The translations under genes and the position numbers were made by a program. Positions 10,436 to 53,219 of a DNA stretch of 64,000 nt are shown here, piece after piece; position 1 is the first letter of the stretch, and every line of letters starts with the position of its first letter. The stretch comes from Eulemur rufifrons (taxonomy: Eukaryota > Chordata > Mammalia > Primates > Lemuridae): contig NC_091006.1 of assembly GCF_041146395.1 (NCBI RefSeq), forward strand, positions 9,306,001-9,370,000. Reading direction: 5' to 3'. The notes under the pieces are model-generated. The model did not search any database and was not told the DNA's origin. It saw nothing but the letters and a program-made list of their open reading frames with translations.

Positions 10436-12540
10436 TGAGAGGGAGGGAGATAGGGAGAGGAAGAGAGAGAAATGTTATGTTTTGCTCTTTCAGAAAGTTC
10501 ATTGGCACTAGTAATGTTTTAAGGAGTTAGCAAGTTTTGATTGGTAAGTGACAGCAATGGGTAAAACGATCCCTAGAGTCACTGGAGGTTGTTTCAGCAG
10601 CTATTAGAAAAAACTGTTTCAGGTTTCAGCAGGCAGTTCCGCCAGCCAGGCTTGCAGAGAATCATATTCTTGGAGCAATGTTTTGTGTCCTGAAAGCTTT
10701 TCCCCCCTTATCTCTGGACTGTTTCAGCTGGGTATGACAAGAATGAGCCAGCGTGATCAACTTTCACAATAGGCAAAGGGAAGCCCTGGCTGCTGGAAGG
10801 TCAAGTTTTCCTTAGCTGATCAGTGAACCCAGACCAGAGCGATTAGAGAGGGGAGGTGAGTAGACTGTGGAGCTGGAAGGAAAGTGGCAGATGGAATGTC
10901 AGCCCTGACACAGGAGTTTTTCTCTGCTGCTGAACCGGCACAGGTCCTGCTCTCAAGCCATACAAGTACCCTGGGCTCCACTCAAGAAGTGTTTGCTTCC
11001 TCATATCACAGGCTAATTTCTCTTTGGATTTTTCTCATCAAGCACTTAGTGCTCATGTTATTATTTTTTTTAACCTGAGCCAAACATGTTTCAGAGATAT
11101 TCTCAATAACTCTGTCAGGCACTGTCATAGCTACCAGTACCAATATAATCATTGCATTAGCAGGAAATGTGATCATGGCGTCCTCAAACTATGCTCAGGG
11201 TTCAGGTGTTTTCTTATACACTCAGGCATGGACCCTGGCAGTGACAGGCTCACCATCCAGGTATCAGAGTTTGCTTTGGTGTCTATGTCCCCTCCCCTTT
11301 TAGAAAATGTCAAAAAAAAAGTGACTTTCAGTGTTAGAGCTACATTTTGGAATCGTAATATGCTTCCTTATTTGGGAAGGGGTAGTGTGCCATGTTAAAA
11401 TCTCAAGATTATAGAAGAATCTGTGACCTTCATGAGGACTCTAAAATGTCCTGTGTTTTTACTGCATTGAGTTGAGTTATCCTCTTTCTCTTCCTTTGCT
11501 GTTTGTTCCTGGGCTTTCTGAGACCCCTGTTCCATGTTTTCCTGCTACTAAACTTGCCAGAATTCTCCTCCTTTTTCTCCCAACATTTTAAACCTTTTCT
11601 TTAAAATTGAGGATCACTGCACTTACATGGCACGAATGTTATGAGGAATACCTAACATCATAGACACGTCTGGCTTTACACATGGACACAGAAAATGAGG
11701 GTTCATTTTATTGTGTTTCCTTTGTGGTCCTGACTGGCTTTAGAAAAACATTCATAAAGAGTTATCCCTTGGGGTGGTGTTAGAAAGAGGTATAAACCCT
11801 ATTCTCCTCAAGTTCTTCTCACACCACAGGAAAGGGATGTGATTATTGACTCTGAGTCTCTCAAGGAGAGACATGTTCCTGAATTTATTTCTCAGAACCA
11901 ATAATGGACATAAAGCCATCCACTTATCACATCAGCAGCACTAAGCAGTAGCCATTGAATTGTTGTATTAAGACAGGAAATCCTGAGTTCTGGGCTCTAA
12001 TTCGGGATGGTTCCCTCTCACATGCCCATATCTGACCCCACCCTACTCTTGGTGCTAAGAGAGGAAATGAAATACACTAGTGAGAAAACGTGCTGTATCA
12101 GGGCAGGTGCAACAAAGAGCCCATTGAATGTAGTGTTATTTTTAACACTGACTGTTGGTACATGTAGGGACTACATGTTGCCACCTTGCTTCTTCCCATC
12201 AGACTAAAGCCAAATACCTAAAGAAGAGAAAACCTGAACTAATTAACCTCCTTACTTCTAGGCTGCCTTTTTTGTCTGTATAGCTGACTTGCTGTTATTT
12301 CCTTTTTAATGACTGATACATTTTTCTTTTATTGCCCATTAAATGTAGTACTCTTTTGGCTCCAAAATATCTGGATGTCTATGTTTTCCATCCACATTTT
12401 TAGTCCTGATTATCTGATCACTAGTTTTTTATCTCCACACTCTAATTGTTTCTAATGATTTATGCTCATTCATAACATGTAGGACCCTGTGGGCTTATCA
12501 CAGAATCTGTTTATGGTGTTCATGATACTGCACACCTTGA
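10436..12540. other. Unassigned DNA left of ZNF283
   Basis: No exon, RNA gene or repeat family was recognised with confidence. The longest open stretch (11,024-11,398, plus) shows no domain. Confidence 0.4.
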
Positions 12541-12544
12541 AGGC

Positions 12545-12945
12545 ACATTGAAGTGGGGGCAATTTGTGCCCCCTCACACCCCAGATCCCTTGAACCTGTC
12601 TGGCACACACATCTCCAGCTGTTGTGAAAGTTGGCTGCTAAAGCCTCACATCTGCACCCCTTTCAGGAGAACTATCTTAGATGAAGAGCATCCACCTCGC
12701 CTACAGGTTACTTGAATGGCAATGGCTAATTAGTGACTGATATGGGGGTCTGCAAGCCCATCTTGTCATCTCAGTAGGGGACTAATTCTGTGCAGCAGTT
12801 CAGAGCCCCCTGTGGGCTTAGTCTCTGCCCTGCCTTACCTGTTCCCCTCACTCCTTTCCCTTGACAGTTCTTCCCCAATAAAACACTTTCACAACTTCCT
12901 CATTTTAGGCTCTGCTAGGGAACTTGACCTAAGACACTGACAATC
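12545..12945 (+). repeat. Probable ERVL-class solo LTR remnant
   Basis: A poly(A) signal context (CCCCAATAAAACACTTTC at about 12,873) is followed by TTAGGCTCTGCTAGGGAACTTGACCTAAGACA, which resembles the 3' end of old ERVL/MaLR-type LTRs. The left border was not found. Confidence 0.4.
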
Positions 12946-13225
12946 TTATTTCATGTTAGAGTTGAGGTTCTTCCGAAAAGGCATAAGATCCCATATCTGA
13001 GCTGCTAAGACCTGAGAGTCCTATCATCAAAGATACCTCTGAGATAGAGTGTGGGGTCTCTTGAGCACCATGTACTGGAGCTAAGAATAGAAAGTAGGGA
13101 TCTTCTCACTGTACCATTATTCTGGAACCCTTGGGAATTCTTTTAGTGTAATCCCCATTGAGAATGACTCCAGGATTTTTCCTTCTTTCCTCCTTCCCTG
13201 CCTTCCTCTATGGTGAAAATGGATT

Positions 13226-13253
13226 TTTAAGGTGTTATTGCTAACACCTTAAA
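13226..13253. repeat. Perfect 12-bp inverted repeat (hairpin)
   Basis: TTTAAGGTGTTA (13,226-13,237), a 4-base loop TTGC, then TAACACCTTAAA (13,242-13,253). The arms are exactly complementary. It lies about 350 bases upstream of the ZNF283 promoter. Confidence 0.85.
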
Positions 13254-13259
13254 TTGAAC

Positions 13260-14110
13260 CCATCGTCCAATTGCCACTCTTCCAGGCGCTCGTACCCAGG
13301 TAAACTGGTGGTGTCGCTCAGAGCCATTTCACTGACTTTACCTGGACGCTCCGGCTCACTCAGGGTTTAAGTCCCCGGACACCCCATTCCCATCTTCGCC
13401 CTCTCTGGACACTAGAATACGTTCTTTGGCCTTTGCTGCGGGTCTTTTGATTCGTTCTCAATCACACCAAAGACGACTGAACCACCAGACTCCCTCAAGC
13501 CAAGAACTACTCTCTCCAGCAAAATCTAGAGCTCCCGCCTGCTTTGGAAAAAGCGCCTTTGACAGGCGGAGCCGAGTTGCATGCCGGGAGTACTCCTGCC
13601 GCTCGTTTCGGCTTCCAAGGACTACATTTCCCAGCAGTCTCCGGGGCCGGGTGTTTTAGGGACGGGCGAGCGTGTCTGTGAGGAGCTCTTTCCATGGCCC
13701 CGCTCCCAGCCTGTGAGAGTTTCCCGGTTCTTATTTCCCACAGGCCTTTGGGTCCAAACTAACCTCGTCTCGGGTCCCTTTCCGGTGTCCTCAAGGATTT
13801 TGGACTCTGCGCGGTGAGTTGGTTGTGTCCGTAGAAGTAATCAGCTCCGGTGAGGCTAGGAGGACTCAGCGGTCTTTACTGGGGCCCTATCGGAACCGGC
13901 AGGGAGGGTGGGGGTGACATCGGGGGCGCAGGAAGTGGGAGGTCCGAGTCACGGACAGGGCGTGTGGTGTCCTGAGGCTCAAGCCTGTGAGCAGCTGAGG
14001 GGGACGGTGTGTGACAGACGGAGTGACAGGGCCAGGGTGTGTTTCCGTGACAGTGGGTGCGGTTGGGGTGGTGGGGTACTTGGCCTTATTTGTAGGTGCG
14101 CTTTGCTTTG
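13260..14110 (+). promoter_or_regulatory. ZNF283: ZNF283 CpG-rich promoter region
   Basis: The base composition changes from AT-rich to GC- and CpG-rich at about 13,260 and back at about 14,110. A ZNF143/THAP11-type site, ACTACATTTCCCAGCAGTC, lies at about 13,620-13,638 in the sense direction of the gene. No TATA box is seen. This is the usual form of KRAB-ZNF promoters: CpG island, TATA-less, with a motif of the ACTACAnTTCCCAG type close to the start site. Confidence 0.8.
13640..13813 (+). other. ZNF283: ZNF283 exon 1 (5' end uncertain)
   Basis: Exon 1 ends at 13,813 with a strong donor, CTGCGCG|GTGAGTTGG. The transcription start cannot be read from sequence; by analogy it lies near or just downstream of the ZNF143-type site at 13,620. 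The last part (GTCCCTTTCCGGTGTCC) resembles the corresponding part of the ZNF404 first exon. The frame feeding the KRAB box is open through the exon from an ATG at 13,581, which may lie upstream of the start site. Confidence 0.7.
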
Positions 14111-14187
14111 ACTGAGTGCTCTAGGTTCCCGTTAGGCTGCCTTTGGGCCTGCTACCGTTAAATGACAGCAAGGAAGAAGTCCATATT

Positions 14188-14984
<797 letters not shown>

Positions 14985-15188
14985 AAGGCCGGGCTTTCGC
15001 CTGTAATCCTAGCACTCTGGGAGGCCGAAGGGGGTGGATCTTTTGAGCTCAGGAGTTCGAGACCAGCCTGAGCAAGAGTGAAACCCTGTCTTTACTAAAG
15101 ATAGAAAAATTAGCCAGGCCTGGTGGTGCTTGCCTGTAGTCCCAGCTACTCGAGAGTGAGACTCTGTCTTAAAAAAAAAAAAAAAAAA
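14985..15188 (+). repeat. Alu with internal deletion
   Basis: GGCCGGGCTTTCGCCTGTAATCC runs through the left arm, but the right arm jumps from CCAGCTACTCGAGA straight to GTGAGACTCTGTC, so most of the right arm is deleted. Confidence 0.9.
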
Positions 15189-15307
15189 GTTGTTATAAAT
15201 GTAGTGTTTCCAGATCATTCCCCATCAACTTTTTATAGATCATGTAAATGATGTAATATTAAGCAATTATTATAGTTATGAACAAAAGTACTCAAGAATA
15301 TTATCTT

Positions 15308-15648
15308 TTTTTCTTTTTCTTTTTTTTTGAGACAGAGTCTCACTCTGTTGCCCAGGCTAGAGTGAGTGCCGTGGCGTCAGCCTAGCTCACAGCAACCTCA
15401 AACTCCTGAACTCAAGCGATCCTCCTGTCTCAGCCTCCCGAGTAGCTGGGACTACAGGCATGCGCCACCATGCCCGGCTAATGTTTTCTATATATATTTT
15501 TAGCTGTCCATATAATTTCTTTCTATTTTTAGTAGAGATGGGGTCTCGCTTTTGCTCAGGCTGGTCTCGAACTCCTGAGCTCAAACAATCCGCCCACCTC
15601 GGCCTCCCAGAGTGCTAAGATTACAGGCGTGAGCCACCTCGCCCGGCC
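15308..15648 (-). repeat. Alu, full-length, lemur type, with target duplication
   Basis: A complete inverted Alu ending CTCGCCCGGCC, flanked by TATTATCTT at 15,299-15,307 and 15,649-15,657. Confidence 0.92.
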
Positions 15649-16255
15649 TATTATCTTATATATGAATCTCATCCAGTAAGACAGAGTTTTGAAAGACCTT
15701 TTTCAAGGATTGTAGCCAAAATGTTATTTTAATTGATCATTCAGTGAAGAAGTGGAGAAGTATAGCCGCACTTAGTAAGCATCTACTCTGTATGTTCTGT
15801 TTATGCACAGTCTTCCTTAGACTTTGAAGGTGGCTTACCTAATTTGTGTTGATTCTCAGAAGAATCTTGACAGTGAAAATGTCTCATTAAATTGATGAGC
15901 AACAGCTGCAGGATGTTCACAAGCTTGTAGGTATAATTTGTTTGAGGTCTGCTGATTTTCAGTGGTGGTCCTGTTTCTTCAGTTTTCTTAATGACTGAAA
16001 TATACCCCTCCCCTGTCACTCTATTTTTACATTTGGAAACCTCTTTATATTTCTGATTAGGGAATTATTTCAGGGTTGGTGCAAAAAATTCAGTAATCCA
16101 GGTGATGTATAGAGAAGGAACTTAAAATTACGCGCTCTAGAGTTGATCATTCTTATTATTTTGGTATATTTTTATTCAAATCATTTTTCCTGTGAGCCTA
16201 TGTGTCTTATTTTGTTTCTGCAGAATAAAATCACAGTAATTGGTGATATAAATGA

Positions 16256-16678
<423 letters not shown>

Positions 16679-17376
16679 CCAGCTATTTCTTAAGGATGCA
16701 TTTTTAGAAATGGAGTTTTGGGTTAGAATTTGCCCCAAATGCAAGACCCTGTGATAGTAGTACTTGGGGGTGGTGGTGGTAATACAATGACTAGAAGACA
16801 TAATTGTTACTTTGAATACAAAGAAAACAAAACATGCATAAAATAAGTGTAAGGCAGCCACCAACAAAGGCTAATAGGCAATCCAGGTGACCTGCCTTAG
16901 GAATTCATAGGAAAGTAATTATAAGCAATACTGTTGGATCACAGCCAACTATGTGGAGGCAAATGGAATTTATTCTGTCAGCTTTCTACCTTATAGTTTT
17001 TATTCTGCTAATGTTAGTTGCAAAGTGAGACTAATAGGATCAGATGATTCAGCAGTTATTTGGAGGGTGTCATGTCTAAGATAAGTTCAGATGCAAAATA
17101 AACTCATCTGTCAAGAAGACATGAAGGGAAGCAGGATGAAGACCTCATCAATGTATCCACGATTTTACTTGGGGAATTCCAGCCATTATTTTCTAGGCAG
17201 GACTTGGGTATATGTAGAAATCATAGAGTTAATATAATGCATGGCCATGGTTACAATTATGCAGAATACCTAAACAAAAAGAACATTGTGATCACAATAA
17301 AAAGATAAACATTATTAATATATAGATGTATAACTTTCCAAACATCTATTGATGTTTGATTGCCAGTCTTTCTGTG

Positions 17377-17415
<39 letters not shown>

Positions 17416-17965
17416 GCGTGTGTGTATATGTATATAATAAATATAATCATACTATATACCTCATAACCTATTTTTTCTACTGACAGTATATCTTGATTAT
17501 TTCCCCAGGTTAGCACTTACTAACTTTATAGTGTTCTGTATCATGGATGTTCTGGTATATGCATTAAGAAGTCAGCATTTTTGGGCTCCTGAGCAATTTC
17601 TTGTCCATCCTGTCCAGCTCCCATGTCTTGACCAATTTCCTTCAGTCCTGAGCCCATGAAGGACATTCTAGCTTGGACCATGTGGCCCTTTATCAGTCCT
17701 AAGAGGTGGAAATGAAAGGAGGAGGATCTGATCTGGGCAGGACTGAGTAGTCCAATCTCATGTCTAGATTAGCATCCCCCAGGCACTGCTGGAAACCTTC
17801 CTGCTGAAGAACCTTGGAGTTTTGGGTGAGAGTTTAGATTCCATAAATGGTGTGTGGGGTGTGGAGTAGAAGTAGGAATGGAAAAAATAAAATCTTTTTA
17901 GTAGCTTAAATCAGCATAGGATCACATAAGTATACCTGATCTAATGCTACTTTTCCCTTCCCCAG
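16679..17965. other. ZNF283 intron 1, remainder, with a (TG)n microsatellite
   Basis: Mostly unique AT-rich DNA. A dinucleotide run (TATATATG then TG repeats with CGCG interruption) lies at about 17,378-17,432. Confidence 0.6.
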
Positions 17966-18044
17966 TTCTGGCTTTTCTGGAGTCTGTGCTTCAACAGTAG
18001 AGGAACCCCATGGAGCATTAATTAGTTCTTGCAGTTCTAGAACC

Positions 18045-18053
<9 letters not shown>
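17966..18053 (+). CDS. ZNF283: ZNF283 exon with the probable start codon
   Basis: The acceptor is TTTTCCCTTCCCCAG|TT and the donor GACTGAT|GTAAGTTGG. The ATG at 18,045 (ACCATGA) gives MTD, which joins in phase 0 to the KRAB exon. The preceding 26 codons in the same frame read SGFSGVCASTVEEPHGALIS then SCSSRT. This resembles the human protein text just before MTDGLVTF as I remember it (SGFSGFCASPIEESHGALIS), so the upstream part may be translated too. Confidence 0.85.
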
Positions 18054-30132
<12,079 letters not shown>

Positions 30133-31620
30133 TTGAAAGACGTGAAAGAACATTTTTGTGTGTGTTTGGACAACTTGCTTAACATGAGGAGAACTCTTAC
30201 CCTTCAGAAACCCTATGAATGTAAGGAATGTTCAGAAGCCATCATTCCTATGTAATAGACAATTTACTTGATATCAGCAAATTCATACTAGTGAGAAATA
30301 TTTTGAATATAAGGAATTTGAAAAGGCTTTTAGACTTCTGTACAGTCTTATTGTCTATCAATTTATATTGATATAAAACCATTTAAATGCAAGGAGTGTG
30401 TGAAGATCTTTATTCATGGCACAAAGTCCCATCAACATTAGATAATTTGTACTCTTTAGAAACACTTTGAATGGAAGGAATGTGGGAAGGACCTAAACTT
30501 AATTCAGTTCTTGCTGCACATCAGGATATTCATACTGCTGTGTAATCCTGTGAACATAAGGAATTGGGGAAGACTTGTAGACATGGTAAACATCTTTGAG
30601 TACATCAGAGAATTCATCTGAATGAGAAACCCTTTGAATTAGAATTGTAGGAAGGCCTTTAGACAAATGCTACTCAAACTATTTTCCAGAGACTAGTGCC
30701 AGTGCACAAAATTGTCATCTGTCCATCATGAGATAAATACCGAAAATGAGAATAAATGTTTGGAAACTTTTATAGCAATTTGATATTGCCATAATACTTT
30801 CATTGTATCTTATAAAATTATCCATTCATAAATGATTGGAAATTAAGAAGTGTGTCCTTCCCCAGAAATAGTTTTACAGACAACATTCACACTTTTTAAA
30901 ACATGAGATAAGTCACAGTAGAATTTAATTCAAATAGAAAATTTGTGCTTGACACCTCTCTGATTAGACTAGCAGGATGATATGGTGAATGAGGGAATCA
31001 TGATTTTCTAATGCTCATAACAGCATAAGAGAATTTTTATCAGATATATTAAATGTATAGAAGCCTTCCGACACTATACAACCTTTGTTAAACTTTAGCA
31101 AATTCATCCTAGAGAATAACCCTGTTAATGTAACAAATGTAGGAAAACTTTTACCCATGGCATAAACCATTCTTATTGTCATCACCATTCTACCTCCCTA
31201 CTACCTGTGGGATGTTGGGCAAAATGCTTATCCCCTCTGGGCATAATGTTTAAAATGCTGGTGATGTTAACTATCTAATGATGCTGTTGTAGAGATTGGA
31301 TGGGTTTAGTATGCATCAGATCCTTGGAAGAGTATCTGGTATGTAGCCTGTGCTCAATATATTAGCTATTGTTCATATTATCTTCATCATTACTATTACT
31401 ACTGATGATTTCTCAGGAGAGGGACAAACATTTGGTATAGTGAATTTAGAAAAGCTTTCTATAAGCACTCATTCATTTAAATTTCAGATAGTTCATTCTA
31501 GATAAGATCTAGTAAAATGTAAGGATTTTGAGAGGATTTTTATTCAGCATTTATCCCTTAAGCTACATCAAAAATTGAGGCTGAAAAGAAATAGACTTTT
31601 GAAGAGTTTAGGAAATCTGT
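30133..31620 (+). pseudogene. ZNF283: ZNF283 3' region with fossil zinc fingers
   Basis: Past the stop codon, decayed finger units continue. Copies of the '(TAT/TTT)GAATGTAAGGAATGTGG' start recur at 30,214, 30,302, 30,382, 30,466, 30,549 and 30,633, at 80-88 base spacing. More isolated remnants lie at about 31,040-31,165 and 31,495-31,600. All have stops, frameshifts or lost ligands. They are probably transcribed as 3' UTR. A possible poly(A) signal, AATAAA, is at about 30,750, so the more distal remnants may lie outside the main transcript. Confidence 0.8.
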
Positions 31621-32415
31621 TTTATAGAATGCCACACATTTGTTTGTTTCTTATGGTGAATTTATTTCTTTCCTCATATGAAATTTAATATGTACTTCTA
31701 TCCTCATATCACTCCTAAAATGAAGTTGGAACTAGAGGCTTAAACATTCTTGGCCATAACACTTCTTAAGTGGTGATGTGTGCTTCATATTGCAACACAT
31801 CAGAAGCACATAATACCCATTTTCCCCACCATCATCAATGCCAAATTTGATCACTTGATTAAGATGATGACCGCTAGAGCTCTCCATTATAAAGATCCAT
31901 TATACAATTAGTGGGATTGGTAAACCTTGGTCAACTATTTTTGGAGATGTATAATCATATGTATATATTTTAATATTTGGAAATTGCAATGCATCTTAAA
32001 ATTGATGGCTTCTTGTAATCACTCCCAACAAGGTGGCTGTCATGACTTAATGCTAGCATCAAAGAATATTAGTTATGATGAAATAGTATGTGTGTTTATA
32101 TACTCACACAGTTAGAAATTAACCCTGTAACATTATTCCTTTTTAAGAAATGATGTCAGTTTCGTCAAAATTTCTGTATCGACAACCAAGTGTCTATGGT
32201 TTATCATAAATCTGCACCTCACCTCTGTATATTTTGTGCAGACAGGACATCCATGATGTCATTTTTCAGTCATTCACCATCTAGTGGTTGACATCATCCC
32301 ACACAATTGCAATTTTAATAATCAAGTGTAATGCAGAGCTTAATCCTTTGAGTGTTTTAATAGAATACATCATTGCTAATTGGTTATTCCCTCTGGGCAC
32401 CATATGTGCATGTTA
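31621..32415. other. Intergenic, unassigned
   Basis: AT-rich DNA downstream of ZNF283, with nothing recognised. Confidence 0.5.
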
Positions 32416-32823
32416 ACCAAGAGATGTGGAGATGATGCCTTATCCTAGCATTTTTGAAATTATGTCTCAAGAATCACCAGTGCTTACTAGTACTTGAAAA
32501 AGAAGTGGAGTCTCTGGTTAAGGAAGCTTACAAAGTAGCATCTACTAAATCTCCTCTTAAGGAACAAGCAAAAGAACTTCATCAGCTTATCAACAGGCTA
32601 AAGAGTATTCTAGTGAAGAACATTGTTCAACTTTGTTTAAACTGGTGTATCTCAAACTTTACCATAGAAATACTGATTCCCATTGCCCATTATGTGAAAC
32701 TGCATTGAAAAATGCTGCCATAACCAAAAGAGACTTTAACGTTGGGAATTTCAGTCACCAAGTCTGGTTTTTAGCTATGATGAAATGGCAGTTAGCATCT
32801 TGCTTTCAAATGGTTGCCTTCTA
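32416..32823 (+). pseudogene. Unidentified coding fossil with two frameshifts
   Basis: Three consecutive frames give protein-like text: DVEMMPYPSIFEIMSQESPV (ending at a stop near 32,500), then LEKEVESLVKEAYKVASTKS followed by PLKEQAKELHQLINRLK (to about 32,600), then EYSSEEHCSTLFKLVYLKLY followed by HRNTDSHCPLCETALKNAA (to about 32,715). Joining needs two single-step frame changes. The lysine/glutamate-rich helix and CPLC pair look like a real cellular protein. I do not recognise the parent, and no poly(A) tail or introns could be judged. It could be a processed pseudogene or an old exon. Confidence 0.4.
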
Positions 32824-32849
32824 ATGTTTTCTCTTATTTGTGAGTAAAA

Positions 32850-33220
32850 ATCTTTGTTGTTTATAAGTAGGAATGGCTTCTGAGTTTTATCAAATGCCAT
32901 TTCATCATCTTTTCCTGTACTTGTTTAGTATTTAATTTGTTAATGTGATAATTTATATTGTTAGCTTCATTGACTTTTTCCCATTGCTGGATATACCCAG
33001 GTTGGTCATGGTATGTAATTCTCCTGATGCACTTCTTGATTTTATTCCATACTATTTTATTTAGAAGTTTTGTATCACATGAGTGAGACTGCATAATAAT
33101 TTTAATTCTATTTTTGTTTTGATATTGCAATGAACACTTCTTTAAAAATGTATGATCCTATTAGGTTATTTTCTTTTGAATTGGAGATTCTTAATCACTT
33201 TTCTAGTTCCATCTGTTGGT
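32850..33220 (-). repeat. Old L1 ORF2 fragment, antisense
   Basis: Minus-strand translation gives LLNKIVWNKIKKCIRRITYH then DQPGYIQQ and INYHINKLNTK, the L1 ORF2 segment just before the RT FDKIQH block, with decay. Confidence 0.75.
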
Positions 33221-33429
33221 TGTGGGGTTTTTTTTTTTTTTTTTTTTTTGTCTTTTAATTTCTACTTCAGGCACAAGTAGAGTGCCTAGCACAATTTCTT
33301 TAAGAAGCCTTCATAGCCATGTAGTACCTGCCATGATCCACATAAAGGAAGCAACCTAATATAGCCCCTCATGGAAAATTCTTCGTTATGTGTTCTTGAG
33401 AATACTATGTTGAGACGTCAGAGCTCCTT

Positions 33430-33925
33430 ATAGGGCTGTTATGATCATACCGTATTTACTTTTTGAAGTGCACATGTATACAATTCTGTATATACTGAGA
33501 GTGGGATTGCTGGGGTTTGGTCATGGGTATGCCTGGGTTCAACCATAGTACATTTAAATTCTAAACCAGAGGTGGGGAACCTGCAGCCTTAAGGCCACAT
33601 GTGGCCTTCTAGGTCCTTAAATTCTGTACAATTTGGATTCAGTCAAAAGGCCGCACTTAAGGACCTAGATAGATGGCCACGTGTGGCCTTGAGGCCACAC
33701 GTCCCCCACTCTGTAAACAGAAATACAAACAAATGTACCGACTGATACTCCCACCAGCAGTATGTGAATGTTCTGCTTTCTCTACATCTTTGACAGTACT
33801 TGGCATCATCAGTTTAAAGAAGCTTTTTGTTTTTTGTTACTCTGATAGGTATATGTATCAGGTGATTGTGATTATTGTGGTTTAAATTTCCACTTTTCTG
33901 ATTGTTTTTTGCCTATTTGGATATT
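33430..33925 (-). repeat. Old L1 3' fragment, antisense, carrying a MITE
   Basis: GAGAGTGGGATTGCTGGGG, CTCCCACCAGCAGTATGTGA, TTTGACAGTACTTGGCATC and TCTGATAGGTATATGTATCAG are typical of the reverse strand of old L1 3' ends. The sequence resumes on both sides of the hAT MITE at 33,567-33,713. Confidence 0.6.
33567..33713. mobile_element. Palindromic hAT-type MITE (147 bp)
   Basis: It begins CAGAGGTGGGGAACCTGCAG and ends GTCCCCCACTCTG, which is an imperfect inverted terminal repeat. Internal sequence is also self-complementary (GGCCACATGTGGCC on the left, GGCCACGTGTGGCC on the right, and AGGTCCTTAA / TTAAGGACCT). TAAAC flanks both ends (33,562-33,566 and 33,714-33,718), shorter than the 8 bp normally left by hAT elements. 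Confidence 0.75.
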
Positions 33926-38110
<4,185 letters not shown>

Positions 38111-38111
38111 G

Positions 38112-39884
<1,773 letters not shown>

Positions 39885-40145
39885 GATAGGCTGAAGCAGG
39901 AGGATCACTTGAGGCCAAAAGTTTGAGACCAGCCTGGGCAACATAGCAAGACCTTGTTTCTACAAAAAATAAAAAAAGTTAGCCAGGGATGGTGCCATGC
40001 ACCTGTAGTACCAGATATTTGGGAAGCTCAGGTGGGAGGATCACTTAAGCCAGAAGTTTGAGGCTGAATTGACCTATGATTGGGCCACAGCATTCCTGCC
40101 TGGCCTACACAGCAAGACCTCGTCTCTAGAAAATAAATTTAAAAA
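39885..40145 (+). repeat. Old 5'-truncated Alu (AluJ-like)
   Basis: AGGCTGAAGCAGGAGGATCAC to AGCAAGACCTCGTCTC with both arms partly present, diverged. Just downstream of the ZNF404 stop codon, so it is probably in or near its 3' end. Confidence 0.8.
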
Positions 40146-40396
40146 AATAACATGATGATAGTAAGTTTTTTGAAATATTACACTTGTAGGGTCTTCCATC
40201 CATATGAATTTATTTTTAATAATACTAATCATCATAAAAAATATACCTGTATTTAGTAAGCCTATACTAAATGCCAGATGCCTTTCCAAGGATTTATATT
40301 ATATGTTAATTAGTTTAATCTTCACCACAACATCATTAGGTAGTAGATTAGTGATAATGGTGAAGAATGTGCAATGGCTAAAGGATTTCCCACTAA

Positions 40397-52465
<12,069 letters not shown>

Positions 52466-52977
52466 GGTTTGAGAAATGCCAGTCCTTCTCAGGTTTCCTC
52501 TACTAAAGCAGAGTTCAGACAAGCCAGAGCTGGGAGAGGAAAAAGAGGCCTTGAGACCTGGTGTATCTCAGAATTCTAAAAATGATTTAAGATATCCCTT
52601 TTTCCCCTTCTTTATTCCCATTTCTTGCTATCCCTACCCACTCCCCACCATCCCAAACACATGAACACATGTCAGGGGATGTGAGAAGTGCAGACAAATC
52701 CAAGCCCTTCCCTATACTTAGGGAGACAAGCTGCACAAGCATGGATACAGAGCAAAGGCACTCCTGCACCCAAGCCAGATTAAGACACCCCACTCTGGCT
52801 TATTTCTCATTCTGATGATGCAAACCGTACCAAAGCTTGGGTCACAGTGTCAACTCACACTGCCACGCAACCTTGGCTCACCCAGAGCTACGCATCCACT
52901 CACTCAGTCAAATAAGCACAATCAAGGACTATTATTGATGCACAAATGCACACACTGTCACGGAGACATGCTTTCTT

Positions 52978-53018
<41 letters not shown>

Positions 53019-53215
53019 TCCTTTCACAGGCACACAGAATCACAGAATCTCCGCTGCTCACGTTAACCACAGGCCTGAGACTCCAGGCACTACAAGTCCC
53101 TGGTTCGCGCCCAGGGCCTTCTCGCCTCCCGCTCGTCTCACTTCCACCATCAGTTCCATTCTGGTCAGGGACTGTGGAAGCCTCAGCTGATTTTTTTTCT
53201 TCGGACAAGATCTGC
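52466..53215. other. ZNF404 first intron with a (CT)n(AC)n microsatellite
   Basis: Intron between exon 1 and the start exon. Compound repeat TCTC...ACAC at about 52,972-53,019. GC content rises from about 53,040 toward the promoter. Confidence 0.6.
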
Positions 53216-53219
53216 TCAC

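Noticed and set aside
30133..31620. Treating the fossil fingers as a separate downstream zinc-finger gene
   Set aside because: No KRAB or start exon precedes them, all units are frame-broken, and they continue the 84-base periodicity of the ZNF283 array.
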